Source: CAXBNV01 sp963977185 (GTDB lineage Bacteria > Pseudomonadota > Gammaproteobacteria > JAGOUU01). From it: a DNA stretch of 54,199 nt. Of this stretch, positions 44,427 through 54,058 are shown piece by piece. Position numbers and translations under genes: made by a program. The notes under the pieces are model-generated. The model did no database searches. It saw only the letters and a program-made list of their open reading frames with translations, and was not told the DNA's origin. The stretch lies in NCBI GenBank assembly GCA_963977185.1, contig CAXBNV010000010.1:1-54199 (forward strand), read 5' to 3'. Every line of letters begins with the position of its first letter. Positions within the stretch are counted from its first letter, which is position 1.

Positions 44427-44891
44427 ATGATAAAACAAGAGAAGTTAGATTTAATAGCTGAAAACTTAGCTGAAAGCTTAGGTTTTGAATTTATAGCTAG
44501 TGAGATGATAAGTAGCCTTGATAATAAAATGATATTAAGGATTTACTTAGATAAAGAAGGAGGTATAGCCCTTCGAGATTGTGGAGAATTCAGTAAGCTT
44601 TATAACAAAACACTAGATGTTGAGTTGGAAACAGAAAGAAAGTATATTTTGGAAGTGTCATCACCTGGTAGTAATCGTCTGCTAGTAAAAATAGATCATT
44701 TTAAAAAATATATAGGCTCTGTTGTTAAGGTAAAACTAAAACAGGGTATAGAAGGAAGAAAAAATTTTAAAGGGACGTTATTAGAAGTAAATGATAATAT
44801 TGTTAAAGTAGATGTAGATGGCGAAATATATAGTCTTATATACGCAGATATAGAAAAGGCTAATTTAGTTGCTGATTTTTTGAATATTTAA
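44427..44891 (+). CDS. rimP: Ribosome maturation factor RimP
   Basis: 154 residues. RimP assists 30S subunit assembly. It has the two-domain pattern with LAESLGFEFIASEM, RIYLDKEGGIALRDCGEFSKLYNKTLDVE and YILEVSSPGSNRLL, then an SH3-like C-terminal half. The ATG lies 27 bp after the terminator and lacks an obvious Shine-Dalgarno. The next gene is nusA after 25 bp; the order is conserved across bacteria. Confidence 0.96.
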   Translation: MIKQEKLDLIAENLAESLGFEFIASEMISSLDNKMILRIYLDKEGGIALRDCGEFSKLYNKTLDVELETERKYILEVSSPGSNRLLVKIDHFKKYIGSVVKVKLKQGIEGRKNFKGTLLEVNDNIVKVDVDGEIYSLIYADIEKANLVADFLNI

Positions 44892-44916
44892 TATGCATTG
44901 ACGGAAATTATATATT

Positions 44917-46416
44917 ATGAGTGAAATAATTAATAAAGAAATATTGCACATAGCTGAAGCTATATATAATGAAAGAGGTGTTGCTAAAGATATTATTTTT
45001 GAAGCTATAGAAGAAGCTTTGGAAACAGCCGCAATTAAACAATTTGAAGATGATATTGATGTTAAAGTAGACATTAATCGAGAAGATGGTACATATAAGA
45101 CATATAAGATTTGGACAGTTGTTACAAAAGACGATTTAGTTGATGGAAATAAAGAAATTGATTTAGAAAGAGCTCTAAAACAAGATTCTTCACTTAAATT
45201 ACACGATATAATTAAAGAAGAAATACAATCAGTAGCTTTTGGTCGAATAGGCGTTCAGGTTGCTAAAAATGTAATCATAAAGAAAATAAGAGAAGCTGAG
45301 AAGAATAAGCTTGCAGAAATGTATGCTAGTAAAGTTGGAGAATTAGTTGTAGGCGAGGTTAGGAGAGTTACTAGAGATTCTATTTTTGTAGAATTAATAC
45401 CTGATAATGCTGAAGCTGTTTTAAGAAGAGATCAATTAATTGGTAAAGAAGCTTTTAGAATAGGCGATAGAGTTAGAGCTTTTTTGCAAAAAGTTGATCC
45501 ATTATCAAAAGGTCCAGGTCTAATTCTTAGTAGAACTTGTGATGGAATGTTGAAGGAATTATTTAAGATTGAAGTTCCTGAAATAGGAGAAGATATCATT
45601 GAAATCAAAGCTGTTTCACGTGATGCAGGATCTAGAGCTAAAATAGCTGTTAAAACCAATGATGGCAGAGTTGATCCAGTTGGCGCATGTGTGGGAATGA
45701 GAGGCTCAAGAGTTCAAGCCGTATCAACAGAGTTAAAAGGCGAAAGAATTGACATTGTTTTATGGGATGATGATTTAGTTCAATTTATTATAAATTCAAT
45801 GGCTCCAGCAGAAGTCGTTTCTGTAGTAATGGATGAAGAAAATAATTTAATTACAGTAACTGTTGCAAATGAGCATTTATCTCAAGCTATAGGCAGAAAT
45901 GGTCAAAATGTTATTTTGGCTAGCAAATTAACAGGTTGGAGATTGAAAGTAGTTTCAGAAGATGAGCAAGATACTACTACTGAAGTTAATTACAAAGCAT
46001 TAGTTGATTTATTTATTGAGGCTTTAGACATTGATGAGGATTTCTCTGATGTGTTAGCTCAATCAGGAATTACTAGCTTAGAAGATATTATTAACACACC
46101 ACTAGATGAAATGTTGGTTATAGAAGATTTAGACGAAGAAACAGTTAATGAGTTAAAAAATAGAGCTCAGGAGTATTTATTAAAGGAATCAGTTTTATTA
46201 GAAGAAAAATATAAAGGCGTAAAGCCAGCTGAAGATTTACTAAATCTTGACGGTATGACTCAAGAATTGGCCTATAGATTGGCTAGTCAAAAAATAGTTA
46301 CACAAGAAGATTTGGCAGAATGTTCGGTAGATGAGTTATTAGAAGTTTGTGAGGACTTAAACAAAGATAAAGCAGCTAAGCTAATATTAGACGCTAGAAA
46401 ACCTTGGTTTTCGTAA
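44917..46416 (+). CDS. nusA: Transcription termination/antitermination factor NusA
   Basis: 499 residues, as in E. coli (495). It binds RNA polymerase and nascent RNA to influence pausing, termination and antitermination. Domains in order: N-terminal polymerase-binding (about 1-130), S1 (about 135-200), KH1 and KH2 (about 230-345, with VGACVGMRGSRVQAVSTEL and LSQAIGRNGQNVILASKLTGW), and two C-terminal acidic repeats (about 365-425 and 440-495). The acidic repeats mark it as a proteobacterial type. It may regulate its own operon through the terminator at 44372. Confidence 0.98.
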   Translation: MSEIINKEILHIAEAIYNERGVAKDIIFEAIEEALETAAIKQFEDDIDVKVDINREDGTYKTYKIWTVVTKDDLVDGNKEIDLERALKQDSSLKLHDIIKEEIQSVAFGRIGVQVAKNVIIKKIREAEKNKLAEMYASKVGELVVGEVRRVTRDSIFVELIPDNAEAVLRRDQLIGKEAFRIGDRVRAFLQKVDPLSKGPGLILSRTCDGMLKELFKIEVPEIGEDIIEIKAVSRDAGSRAKIAVKTNDGRVDPVGACVGMRGSRVQAVSTELKGERIDIVLWDDDLVQFIINSMAPAEVVSVVMDEENNLITVTVANEHLSQAIGRNGQNVILASKLTGWRLKVVSEDEQDTTTEVNYKALVDLFIEALDIDEDFSDVLAQSGITSLEDIINTPLDEMLVIEDLDEETVNELKNRAQEYLLKESVLLEEKYKGVKPAEDLLNLDGMTQELAYRLASQKIVTQEDLAECSVDELLEVCEDLNKDKAAKLILDARKPWFS

Positions 46417-46467
46417 GTATTGTTTGGTTACTTTTAGTTTGAGCGGTATTAGAGGATATATCATATT

Positions 46468-49176
46468 ATGGTAGATATTAAAGATAAAGTTATAAAATCA
46501 GTATTAACAGTTAAACAAAAAGCAGAGGAAGATAATAAAGACTTAGATGCTTTTTTGAAATTATTAAACGATGCTGGCATGTCTAAAACAGCTGATAGCG
46601 ATATAACTGAATCTGAAATGCAAAAGTTAGTGGATTTTATTCAAGAAAAATCAAATCAAGATAAAGATATTTCTTCTACTCCAAGTAAACCCAAAAAGTT
46701 AACTTTAAAGCGTAAAACAGCTAAAGAAAAAGAAGTTACTGATAGTAGTGGGCGAAAAAGAAAAGTTAAGGTTGTGGTTGTTAAGAGCAAAGAGCAATTA
46801 GCTAAAGATGCCGCTTTAAAAGCAGCAGAGAAAGCTAAGCTAGAAGCAAAATTAAAAATGCAGCAAGAAGAAGAGCTAAAACAAAAATTAGAAGCTGAAA
46901 AAATTAAAAATCTTGAAGAAAAAAATCTTTTAGAAGAGAAAAAATTAGCAGAGCAAGCTAAAAAATCAGAACAGGTTAAAACAGAAAAACTTGATTCAGA
47001 AAATACTAAAGAGAAAGAAATTATTCCAAAGTCTAGTCATGACTTACCAAAAGATGGTGAAAAATTAAAAGCCACTGAAAAAACCGAGCAGGTTAAAGAA
47101 ACAGTAAAAAAACCAGATGTTGGGACTAAAGTAAAACCATCATTAGATGATGCTGAAGATGATGAGCAAGAGCGTAAGAAAAAACTTAATAAAGTTAAGA
47201 AAAAACCTAACTCAACAAGCATTGATAAAAATAATCTAGATATGGATATTAGTGATGTTAGAGCTTTAGACAAAGAAATTGAAGTTGAAAACGAAGAAGA
47301 AAAAGCAAAAGCAAAAGCAAAAGCAAGAGCAAGAAAAACAGCAGAAGAATATTTAAAAGAGAGAAAAATTAAAGAGTATTCTGAAAAAGTTTCTCACGGG
47401 TTTATTAAGCCTGTTACAAAATTGACAAAAGAGATAGAGCTTCCAGAAAGTATATCAGTTTCTGATTTAGCTTATAAATTATCTATCAGAAGCAGTGTCA
47501 TTATTAAAAAACTAATGGCGATGGGTGTTATGGCGACAGTTAATCAAGAGATTGATACTGATACAGCAGGTCTTATCGTTGAAGAATTAGGACACAAATA
47601 TAAATTACAAGATAAGATTAATATAGAACAACAAATTATTTCTGGTGTTGAAGATTTGGATGTTCCAGAAGTTTCTAGATCTCCTGTTATAACTATAATG
47701 GGGCATGTTGATCATGGTAAAACTTCTTTATTAGATTATATTCGAAGAACTAAAGTTACAGCCAAAGAAGCAGGTGGGATAACTCAGCATATAGGCGCAT
47801 ATAGTGTAACAGTTAATAAAGGTTCAATGACATTTTTAGATACTCCTGGCCATGCTGCATTTAGTGCTATGCGTGCAAGAGGAGCAGACTGCACCGATAT
47901 AGTCATATTAGTAGTTGCAGCGGATGATGGGGTTATGCCTCAAACAATAGAGGCTATTCAGCATGCAAAAGCTGCAAAAGTTCCTCTAATAGTTGCAATA
48001 AATAAAATTGATAAGCCTGAGGCAGATATAGATAGAATTAAAACAGAGTTATCACAAAGAGACGTAATATCTGAAGATTGGGGTGGTGAGACTCAGTTTG
48101 TTTTATTATCAGCTAAAACTGGTGAAGGTGTTGATGGATTATTAGATGCTATCTTGTTGCAATCAGAAATATTAGAACTTAAAGCTAAAAAAGATACTCC
48201 TGCAAAAGGTATGGTTATCGAGTCTCGTGTAGACAGAGGCCGCGGAGCAGTATCATCATTATTAGTTCAAATAGGAACATTACAAAAAGGTGATATCGTT
48301 GTTGCTGGTTTAGAGTATGGTCGTATTAGGGCTATGCATGATGCAGCAGGTAAATCATTAAAAGAAGCATTACCTTCTACTCCAGTTGAAGTACTAGGTT
48401 TATCTAGTGCTCCTAATGCAGGAGATAGTTTTGTTGTTGTCTCTAGTGAAAAAATAGCAAGAGATTTAATTGAGTTTAGGCAAGAAAATAAATCTAAATT
48501 GAAATTAGCATCACAAGCAGTTAGCATAGAAAATTTATTTGATAATGCTGGTAATGCAGTAAAATGCTTAAATGTTATAGTTAAAGCTGATGTTCAAGGT
48601 TCAGTAGAAGCAATTTCTGAGCAAATGCATAAAATGGCTAATGATGAAGTTAAGGTAAATGTAGTTGGGTTAGGTGTTGGTGGTATCAATGAATCAGATA
48701 TAACTTTAGCAATGGCATCAAATGCAGTTATTCTTGGTTTTAATGTAAGAGCAGTTCAAACTGCTAAGAAATTAGCTGAGCAAGAAGGCGTTAAGATTTT
48801 ATACCATAGCGTTATTTATAATATTATTGATGATATTAAAGCAATGTTATCTGGAATGTTAGAGCCAGAAGTAAGAGAAGAAATTATCGGTTTAGCTGAA
48901 GTTAGAGATGTATTTAAATCATCTAAGTTTGGTGCAGTTGCAGGATGTATGGTTGTAGAAGGCATTATTAAAAGAAATAGTCCAATTAGAGTGTTACGTA
49001 ATAATGTTGTTATCTATGAAGGTGAACTAGAATCACTACGTAGGTTTAAAGATGATCTTCAAGAAGTACGTAATGGTATGGAGTGTGGAATAGCCGTTAA
49101 AAATTACAATGATGTAAAACCAGGTGATCAAATAGAAGTGTTTGAACGTACTATTGTTGATAGAACGTTTGAATAA
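46468..49176 (+). CDS. infB: Translation initiation factor IF-2
   Basis: 902 residues. IF-2 is a GTPase that brings initiator fMet-tRNA to the 30S subunit. The first about 400 residues are lysine/glutamate-rich and largely disordered, with a short Lys-Ala run (47301-47330) encoded by repeated AAAGCA codons. G1 GHVDHGKT is at 412-419, DTPGH and NKID follow, and the C-terminal domains II-IV bind fMet-tRNA. Size is in the upper normal range because of the extension. The initiator tRNA gene lies upstream in the same transcription unit. Confidence 0.98.
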   Translation: MVDIKDKVIKSVLTVKQKAEEDNKDLDAFLKLLNDAGMSKTADSDITESEMQKLVDFIQEKSNQDKDISSTPSKPKKLTLKRKTAKEKEVTDSSGRKRKVKVVVVKSKEQLAKDAALKAAEKAKLEAKLKMQQEEELKQKLEAEKIKNLEEKNLLEEKKLAEQAKKSEQVKTEKLDSENTKEKEIIPKSSHDLPKDGEKLKATEKTEQVKETVKKPDVGTKVKPSLDDAEDDEQERKKKLNKVKKKPNSTSIDKNNLDMDISDVRALDKEIEVENEEEKAKAKAKARARKTAEEYLKERKIKEYSEKVSHGFIKPVTKLTKEIELPESISVSDLAYKLSIRSSVIIKKLMAMGVMATVNQEIDTDTAGLIVEELGHKYKLQDKINIEQQIISGVEDLDVPEVSRSPVITIMGHVDHGKTSLLDYIRRTKVTAKEAGGITQHIGAYSVTVNKGSMTFLDTPGHAAFSAMRARGADCTDIVILVVAADDGVMPQTIEAIQHAKAAKVPLIVAINKIDKPEADIDRIKTELSQRDVISEDWGGETQFVLLSAKTGEGVDGLLDAILLQSEILELKAKKDTPAKGMVIESRVDRGRGAVSSLLVQIGTLQKGDIVVAGLEYGRIRAMHDAAGKSLKEALPSTPVEVLGLSSAPNAGDSFVVVSSEKIARDLIEFRQENKSKLKLASQAVSIENLFDNAGNAVKCLNVIVKADVQGSVEAISEQMHKMANDEVKVNVVGLGVGGINESDITLAMASNAVILGFNVRAVQTAKKLAEQEGVKILYHSVIYNIIDDIKAMLSGMLEPEVREEIIGLAEVRDVFKSSKFGAVAGCMVVEGIIKRNSPIRVLRNNVVIYEGELESLRRFKDDLQEVRNGMECGIAVKNYNDVKPGDQIEVFERTIVDRTFE

Positions 49177-49230
49177 ATTGATTATTTATAATCAATAAAT
49201 AATAAAGTGAAGATATAGTAGTAGTAAAGT

Positions 49231-49638
49231 ATGGTTAATGATAGAGAAAAAGCACGGTTACAAAAAGTTAATAGATTAATACAAAAAAATATTTCTAAAA
49301 CTTTGCATGCAGAGATTAAAGATCCAAGGCTTCAGTTTGTTGATATATTGGAAGTTGCAGTAACTAATGATTTTTCTTTAGCTCGAGTTTATTATACTAT
49401 ATTTAATAGTGGTTCAAGCTCTGATGTAGAGCTTGCCTCTAAATTAAAAGAATTAGAAAGTGCTTTTACAAAAGCCTCAGGATTTATTAGAAGTAAAATA
49501 GCTAAAGATTTGCAGTTTAAAAAAACTCCTGAAATTAGATTTATATATGATTTAAGATATCAAAATAAAGAAAAAGTTGATGATATTTTAAAGAACTTAT
49601 CTGTTAAATCTGAAGAAAATACAAATAATAATGACTAA
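49231..49638 (+). CDS. rbfA: Ribosome-binding factor A
   Basis: 135 residues, the usual size. RbfA binds the 30S subunit during maturation of the 16S 5' end and in cold adaptation. KH-like fold elements seen are VNRLIQKNISKTLHAEIKDPRL, VTNDFSLARVYYTI and the final KKTPEIRFIYD. It overlaps truB by 8 nt. Confidence 0.96.
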   Translation: MVNDREKARLQKVNRLIQKNISKTLHAEIKDPRLQFVDILEVAVTNDFSLARVYYTIFNSGSSSDVELASKLKELESAFTKASGFIRSKIAKDLQFKKTPEIRFIYDLRYQNKEKVDDILKNLSVKSEENTNNND

Positions 49639-50725
49639 ATTAAAAAAAAGCCCCAAAAAAGTTATCTCTAATGATAACCTAAAAAATGCTTTACAGCAGT
49701 TAAGAACTGACAATAAAATAGAAATAAAAACTACACCTGTTTTTTCAAAAAATAAAATTAAGCAAAATCAAAAGCAACAGCCGCAGCAGAAAAAAAATAA
49801 AGATTTTAGAGATTTAAGTGGCGTTGTTTTATTAGATAAACCTAAAGATATATCATCAAATCATATTTTACAAAAAGTTAAAAGATTATTTAACGTTAAA
49901 AAAGCCGGGCATACAGGAAGTTTAGATCCTATTGCAACAGGCTTGTTACCATTATGTTTTGGTAAAACCACTAAATTTGCTCAGTATTTATTAGATTCTG
50001 ATAAGTGTTATGAAGTTGTAGCTAAATTTGGAGTCGTAACAACGACAGGAGATATAGAAGGCGAAGTTGTTTCAGAAAAAGCAGTTCCAGATAATTTAGA
50101 AAATGCATTAAAAGACATAATTAATGATTTTAAAGGCTTACAAAAGCAAATTCCGCCAATGTATTCAGCATTAAAACATAAAGGTAAGCCATTATATACA
50201 TATGCTAGAGAAGGAATTGAAATTGAACGAGAAGCAAGGGATGTTAATATTTATGATATCAAAATATTAAATGTAGACTCCCAGAATAAAACAGCTAAGT
50301 TTTATGTGAGTTGCACTAAAGGTACTTATATTAGAAGTTTAATTTATGATATAGGTGAGAAAATAGATACAGGTGCTCACGTACAAGAGTTAAGACGAGT
50401 ATCTATAGGAAATATAGACACCTTTAGCATGGTATCTATTGAAGAGTTAGAACAGGCTTTTAATAATGAGTCTTATAAAGGCCTAGAAAAATATAGAAAA
50501 TCTGCTAAAGATATTATGAGGCATTTACCTTATATTTATATATCAAATAACGAGTTATTATCACTAAAACAAGGTAAATTATTATCTAACAAATTAATTA
50601 CAGATAATATTTTATCATTTACCACTAATCAAAAAATTAGATTATTTTTAGAAAATAAAAATAATTTTGTTGGTGTTGGCTTAATTAACGCCGATCGTAA
50701 AATTATCCCACAGATTGTTATATAA
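49631..50725 (+). CDS. truB: tRNA pseudouridine-55 synthase TruB
   Basis: 364 residues against 314 in E. coli. It makes the universal pseudouridine 55 in the tRNA T loop. Motif GHTGSLDPIATGLLP carries the catalytic aspartate D99; KQIPPMYSALKHKGKPLYTYAREG and CTKGTYIRSLIYDIG follow. The extra about 50 residues are an N-terminal basic, Gln/Lys-rich tail (KIKQNQKQQPQQKKNKD) absent from typical TruB. The start overlaps rbfA. tRNA-Arg follows 23 bp later. Confidence 0.97.
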   Translation: MTKLKKSPKKVISNDNLKNALQQLRTDNKIEIKTTPVFSKNKIKQNQKQQPQQKKNKDFRDLSGVVLLDKPKDISSNHILQKVKRLFNVKKAGHTGSLDPIATGLLPLCFGKTTKFAQYLLDSDKCYEVVAKFGVVTTTGDIEGEVVSEKAVPDNLENALKDIINDFKGLQKQIPPMYSALKHKGKPLYTYAREGIEIEREARDVNIYDIKILNVDSQNKTAKFYVSCTKGTYIRSLIYDIGEKIDTGAHVQELRRVSIGNIDTFSMVSIEELEQAFNNESYKGLEKYRKSAKDIMRHLPYIYISNNELLSLKQGKLLSNKLITDNILSFTTNQKIRLFLENKNNFVGVGLINADRKIIPQIVI

Positions 50726-50748
50726 TAATATATATTATTTATATTAAT

Positions 50749-50825
50749 GCGCCCGTAGCTCAGTTGGATAGAGTATCAGTTTCCGAAACTGAGGGCCACA
50801 GGTTCGAATCCTGTCGGGCGCACCA
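50749..50825 (+). tRNA. tRNA-Arg(CCG)
   Basis: 77 nt with encoded CCA. Acceptor strands GCGCCCG and CGGGCGC, anticodon stem TCAGT/ACTGA around loop TTCCGAA (anticodon CCG), and T arm ACAGG/CCTGT are all intact. No separate promoter is obvious, so it may be read with truB. CGG is expected to be a rare codon in this AT-rich genome. Confidence 0.97.
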
Positions 50826-50887
50826 ATTAAATCGATGAGTTATCTGTAAATCACTCAATTAAATAAAATAGCTGGAGTGCAGTTTTA

Positions 50888-51619
50888 ATGAACGATCAAA
50901 CAATAAATGTAACAAATGATTACTCAAAATTAGCTAATAAATATTCTAAATCTCTAATTAAAGACACAGGTTATTTAGCATTTAGAGATTTACCGAAAAT
51001 AATTTTTGAAAACAATAAAGGTCAACTACCGAGTAACGCACTAGATTATGGATGTGGTACAGGAAGATCAACAAGATTTATAAAAGAACTAGGAATAGAG
51101 CATGTTGTTGGTATAGATCAATCTTCTGATATGATAAAGATCGCAAATCAAAATAATGATGCCTGTGAATATTTACATATATCAAACAATCAAATACCAT
51201 TTAGTAATAATCATTTTGATTGTGTAATTAGCTCATTTGTAATGTTAGAAATATCTACTGCAACAGAGTTACTAGATATCTTTATCAATATTAACAATAC
51301 AATAAAACCAGGTGGTTTTTTTACCTTTGTCACTAATAGTGAATATTTATATAACAAGAATTGGGTATCGAATTCTACGAATTACCCAGAGACAAAAATA
51401 TTTAAAGATGGTGAAAAGCTTAAAATATATTTAAAAAATATAGACCAAGAGCTATATGATTATTACTGGAGTGATAAAAAATATAGAGAGTTACTAAAGA
51501 AAGCCAATTTTCAGTCAATATCTTGTCATTCTCCAATAGGCATGAATGAAGATCTTTATGATTGGATAGATGAGCTATATTATCCACCGTTTTCTATTTA
51601 TACGGCATTTAAATATTAA
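50888..51619 (+). CDS. Class I SAM-dependent methyltransferase of unknown substrate
   Basis: 243 residues. The SAM-binding motif LDYGCGTGRSTRFI (52-65) is followed by VVGIDQSSDMIKIAN (motif II), then HFDCVISSFVMLEI (motif post-I/IV) and IKPGGFFTFVTNS, an order typical of small-molecule or quinone-type Methyltransf_11 enzymes. Nothing visible fixes the substrate. It stands alone between tRNA-Arg and a doubtful ORF; no operon partner is clear. Start is the ATG at 50888 with GGAG about 14 nt upstream. Confidence 0.88.
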   Translation: MNDQTINVTNDYSKLANKYSKSLIKDTGYLAFRDLPKIIFENNKGQLPSNALDYGCGTGRSTRFIKELGIEHVVGIDQSSDMIKIANQNNDACEYLHISNNQIPFSNNHFDCVISSFVMLEISTATELLDIFININNTIKPGGFFTFVTNSEYLYNKNWVSNSTNYPETKIFKDGEKLKIYLKNIDQELYDYYWSDKKYRELLKKANFQSISCHSPIGMNEDLYDWIDELYYPPFSIYTAFKY

Positions 51620-51679
51620 TTACATTCATAATAAACATTTAAAGAGGTTGTTACTTTTAAGTTTTTAAATATTTAATAA

Positions 51680-51910
51680 ATGAGATACTATAATCACTTA
51701 TTTACATTAATTTGTTATGCATTATGTTTCATGTTATTAATACAGATATTTGTGAGAATGCTCAAAATTCAATATATCAGAAGAGGAATGTTAAATCTTC
51801 ATGATGGATTTATGCTGGTTAGAAATTTTGATGTAGGCGTACCGAGCCAAAGAAAAATGAATAATTTTTCAGATAATAATATAATTCTATTTGATAAAAT
51901 AAATAAATAA
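51680..51910 (+). CDS. Doubtful small ORF, 76 residues, possibly a remnant
   Basis: An ATG-started ORF ending 1 nt before the MFS gene. Residues 8-25 are hydrophobic and could form one membrane helix; the rest is basic to neutral and contains LHDGFMLVRNFDVGVPSQRK, which faintly recalls dioxygenase-type sequences but not enough to name. No convincing Shine-Dalgarno. It could be a decayed gene, a small membrane protein, or chance. Confidence 0.35.
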   Translation: MRYYNHLFTLICYALCFMLLIQIFVRMLKIQYIRRGMLNLHDGFMLVRNFDVGVPSQRKMNNFSDNNIILFDKINK

Positions 51911-51911
51911 A

Positions 51912-53180
51912 ATGCAAAAGAAATTAGCTTTATTTGCAACGATATTTGGAAATATCTTTGAATATTATGATTTTGTTGTTTTTGGGTTGTTATTAATTTA
52001 TATAAGGAATTTATTTTTACCAGAATTAAATAATGAATTAAGTTATATTTTGTCTTTATTGTTATTTTCTATTGGTTCTATAGCAAGACCATTAGGTGCT
52101 TATATACTTGGTAAAATAGGTGATAGTAAAGGTAGAAGAATATGTATTATCTACTCTATGAGTATTTTAACTATAGCGACTTTTTTAATTGGCTGTCTTC
52201 CAACATATGAACAAGCAGGAATAATATCGCCAATATTATTGATATTATTAAGGTTGATGCAGAATTTTTCTGTAAGTATAGAACAAGTAGGAGGAGCATT
52301 ATTTTTAATTGAATATTTTTCTTTTAAAAATAAATACCTACTAACCAGTTTGATTTTTAGTAGTGTTTATCTTGGAGCCACTGTTGGCAGTATAGTTGTA
52401 TATATTATTGTTAGTTATTTTGGAAGTAGTCAATTACTTAATTGGGCTTGGAGAATTCCTTTTTGGCTCTCATTGCCACTAGGCGTAACATTATGTTTAA
52501 TACGATTGAAACTTTCTGAATCTAAAGTATTTCTAGAATATAATACAACTAAAGATAATAACCCAGTAAAACAAATAAATTATAGAAATATAATAAATTC
52601 ATTTTGCTCGTTTATATCATTAGCTGTGATGTCATATTTTTCTGTAATATTTATTCCTAATTTAATTAGTTTTAATTATGCCCTAGATAATAAATATAAT
52701 TTATTAAGTAGTAGTTTTAATAATATTTTAATTTTTCTAACAGCAATAATATTTGGTTATTATATTGATCACAATAAAATAAATGGAAAAGTGTTATTAA
52801 AATATTCATTGATTGGAAATATTTTATTAGCATTACCAATTTTCATACTAATAAATAATAAAAGTTTTTTCTATGTTATTACAGCGCAATTATTATTTTC
52901 TATTTTACTAGCTATGCAATCAAGTAGTATATTAGCAAATATATATCAGCAATATCATTTACAAAATAGATTTTTTATTCTTAACATGGGTTTCAATATC
53001 GCAATGACTTTATTTGGCGGTTTTTCTCCATTCGTTGCAGCGTATTTAAATGCTAAAATGCATAACTTAGCTCCAGCATTATATGTGATATTAACGTCAT
53101 TAATTACTTATCAAATAATTTTTTACAATAACACAAAACAAAGAATAGATAACAAGGAGTTGCATTATGAATACAGCTAA
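51912..53180 (+). CDS. MFS transporter, metabolite:H+ symporter (ProP-like) family
   Basis: 422 residues with about 12 membrane helices. The start FGNIFEYYDFVVFGLLLIYI and the loop LGKIGDSKGRR between helices 2 and 3 are hallmarks of the MHS/ProP branch, as is the later LRLMQNFSVSIEQVGGALFL. Members import osmolytes, amino acids or organic acids with protons; the substrate cannot be told. The end overlaps def by 14 nt, so both are probably transcribed and translated together. Confidence 0.88.
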   Translation: MQKKLALFATIFGNIFEYYDFVVFGLLLIYIRNLFLPELNNELSYILSLLLFSIGSIARPLGAYILGKIGDSKGRRICIIYSMSILTIATFLIGCLPTYEQAGIISPILLILLRLMQNFSVSIEQVGGALFLIEYFSFKNKYLLTSLIFSSVYLGATVGSIVVYIIVSYFGSSQLLNWAWRIPFWLSLPLGVTLCLIRLKLSESKVFLEYNTTKDNNPVKQINYRNIINSFCSFISLAVMSYFSVIFIPNLISFNYALDNKYNLLSSSFNNILIFLTAIIFGYYIDHNKINGKVLLKYSLIGNILLALPIFILINNKSFFYVITAQLLFSILLAMQSSSILANIYQQYHLQNRFFILNMGFNIAMTLFGGFSPFVAAYLNAKMHNLAPALYVILTSLITYQIIFYNNTKQRIDNKELHYEYS

Positions 53181-53682
53181 AGTATTTAAAATGGGTGATC
53201 CGCTTTTATTGCAAAGAGCAGAAGAGATCAATGAATATAATGATTCTAAATTAGAAAATATTGTTGAGCTAATGCTTAATACTATGACTGAAAAAACAGG
53301 TGTTGGAATTGCAGCTCCGCAAATAGGTATTTCAAAAAGAATAATTATTTTTGGTTTTGAAACTAATGATAGATATCCTAATGAAAAATCAGTGCCTCTG
53401 ACAGTGTTAATTAACCCTGTTATGAAGGTTCTAGATGAAACAGAGGAAGATGGCTGGGAAGGATGCTTAAGTGTTCCAGGGCTCAGAGGTTTAGTTCCTA
53501 GATATATCAAAATAGAATATTCAGGTTATAGCTTTACAGAAAAAAAAGAAATAACTAGAGAAGCAGAAGGATTTCATGCAAGAGTTGTTCAACATGAAAT
53601 TGATCATTTAGATGGAATATTGTATCCAAGAAGAATTAAAGATTTGACTATGTTTGGGTATGAAGACTCATTAGTTTTTTAA
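53167..53682 (+). CDS. def: Peptide deformylase
   Basis: 171 residues. It removes the formyl group from new N-terminal methionines. The three motifs are intact: GVGIAAPQIG (45-54), EGCLSVPG with metal ligand C100, and QHEIDHLDG with H143, E144 and H147. AAGGAG lies 8 nt upstream of the ATG, inside the end of the MFS gene. In many bacteria def pairs with fmt; here no fmt is in view. Confidence 0.97.
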   Translation: MNTAKVFKMGDPLLLQRAEEINEYNDSKLENIVELMLNTMTEKTGVGIAAPQIGISKRIIIFGFETNDRYPNEKSVPLTVLINPVMKVLDETEEDGWEGCLSVPGLRGLVPRYIKIEYSGYSFTEKKEITREAEGFHARVVQHEIDHLDGILYPRRIKDLTMFGYEDSLVF

Positions 53683-53762
53683 GATAAATTACAAATAATT
53701 TTAATTGTGTTAAATAATTATGAGTAACCTTATTAAATAATAAAATAAAATTATTTCTACAG

Positions 53763-53817
53763 AACAATCACTTTCATCCCTTTTTAAGCCAGTATCAACA
53801 CATGGAAAGTGGTTGTT
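53763..53817. repeat. 13-bp inverted repeat downstream of def
   Basis: AACAATCACTTTC (53763-53775) pairs with GAAAGTGGTTGTT (53805-53817) with one G-T wobble and a 29-nt loop. No T-run follows, so a terminator is unlikely. It may be a structured RNA, a protein site, or the inward-facing ends of a very small or decayed mobile element. Confidence 0.6.
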
Positions 53818-54058
53818 TGATTTGCCTGGATTCGTGATAATGAAATTAAATAAATTAGATGTTACTCGAATAAATAATCATTGTGATGACACTTATAGCA
53901 ATCCCAAAAAGTATGATAGCTATCGACGTGATTTTAATTTATGGGTTACAGGTAATCAAACCCATATACTTTCCACTCTAGGATCAGGTAAGTTTTTAAA
54001 ATGCTCTGTTAAATCATCACTAATAATTATAATCTTTTGTTTTCAAAAAAATTATTAG
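53813..54058 (+). pseudogene. Orphan ORF, probable gene fragment
   Basis: 81 residues from a TTG, extendable upstream without ATG to a stop at 53741. The segment includes KLNKLDVTRINNHCDDTYSN and a later hydrophobic end; I recognise no family. No Shine-Dalgarno, and the start overlaps the right arm of the inverted repeat. Treated as a fragment rather than a gene. Confidence 0.3.

Noticed and set aside
53100..53510. Minus-strand ORF over def
   Set aside because: It lies opposite a gene with all catalytic motifs and shows no recognisable protein.
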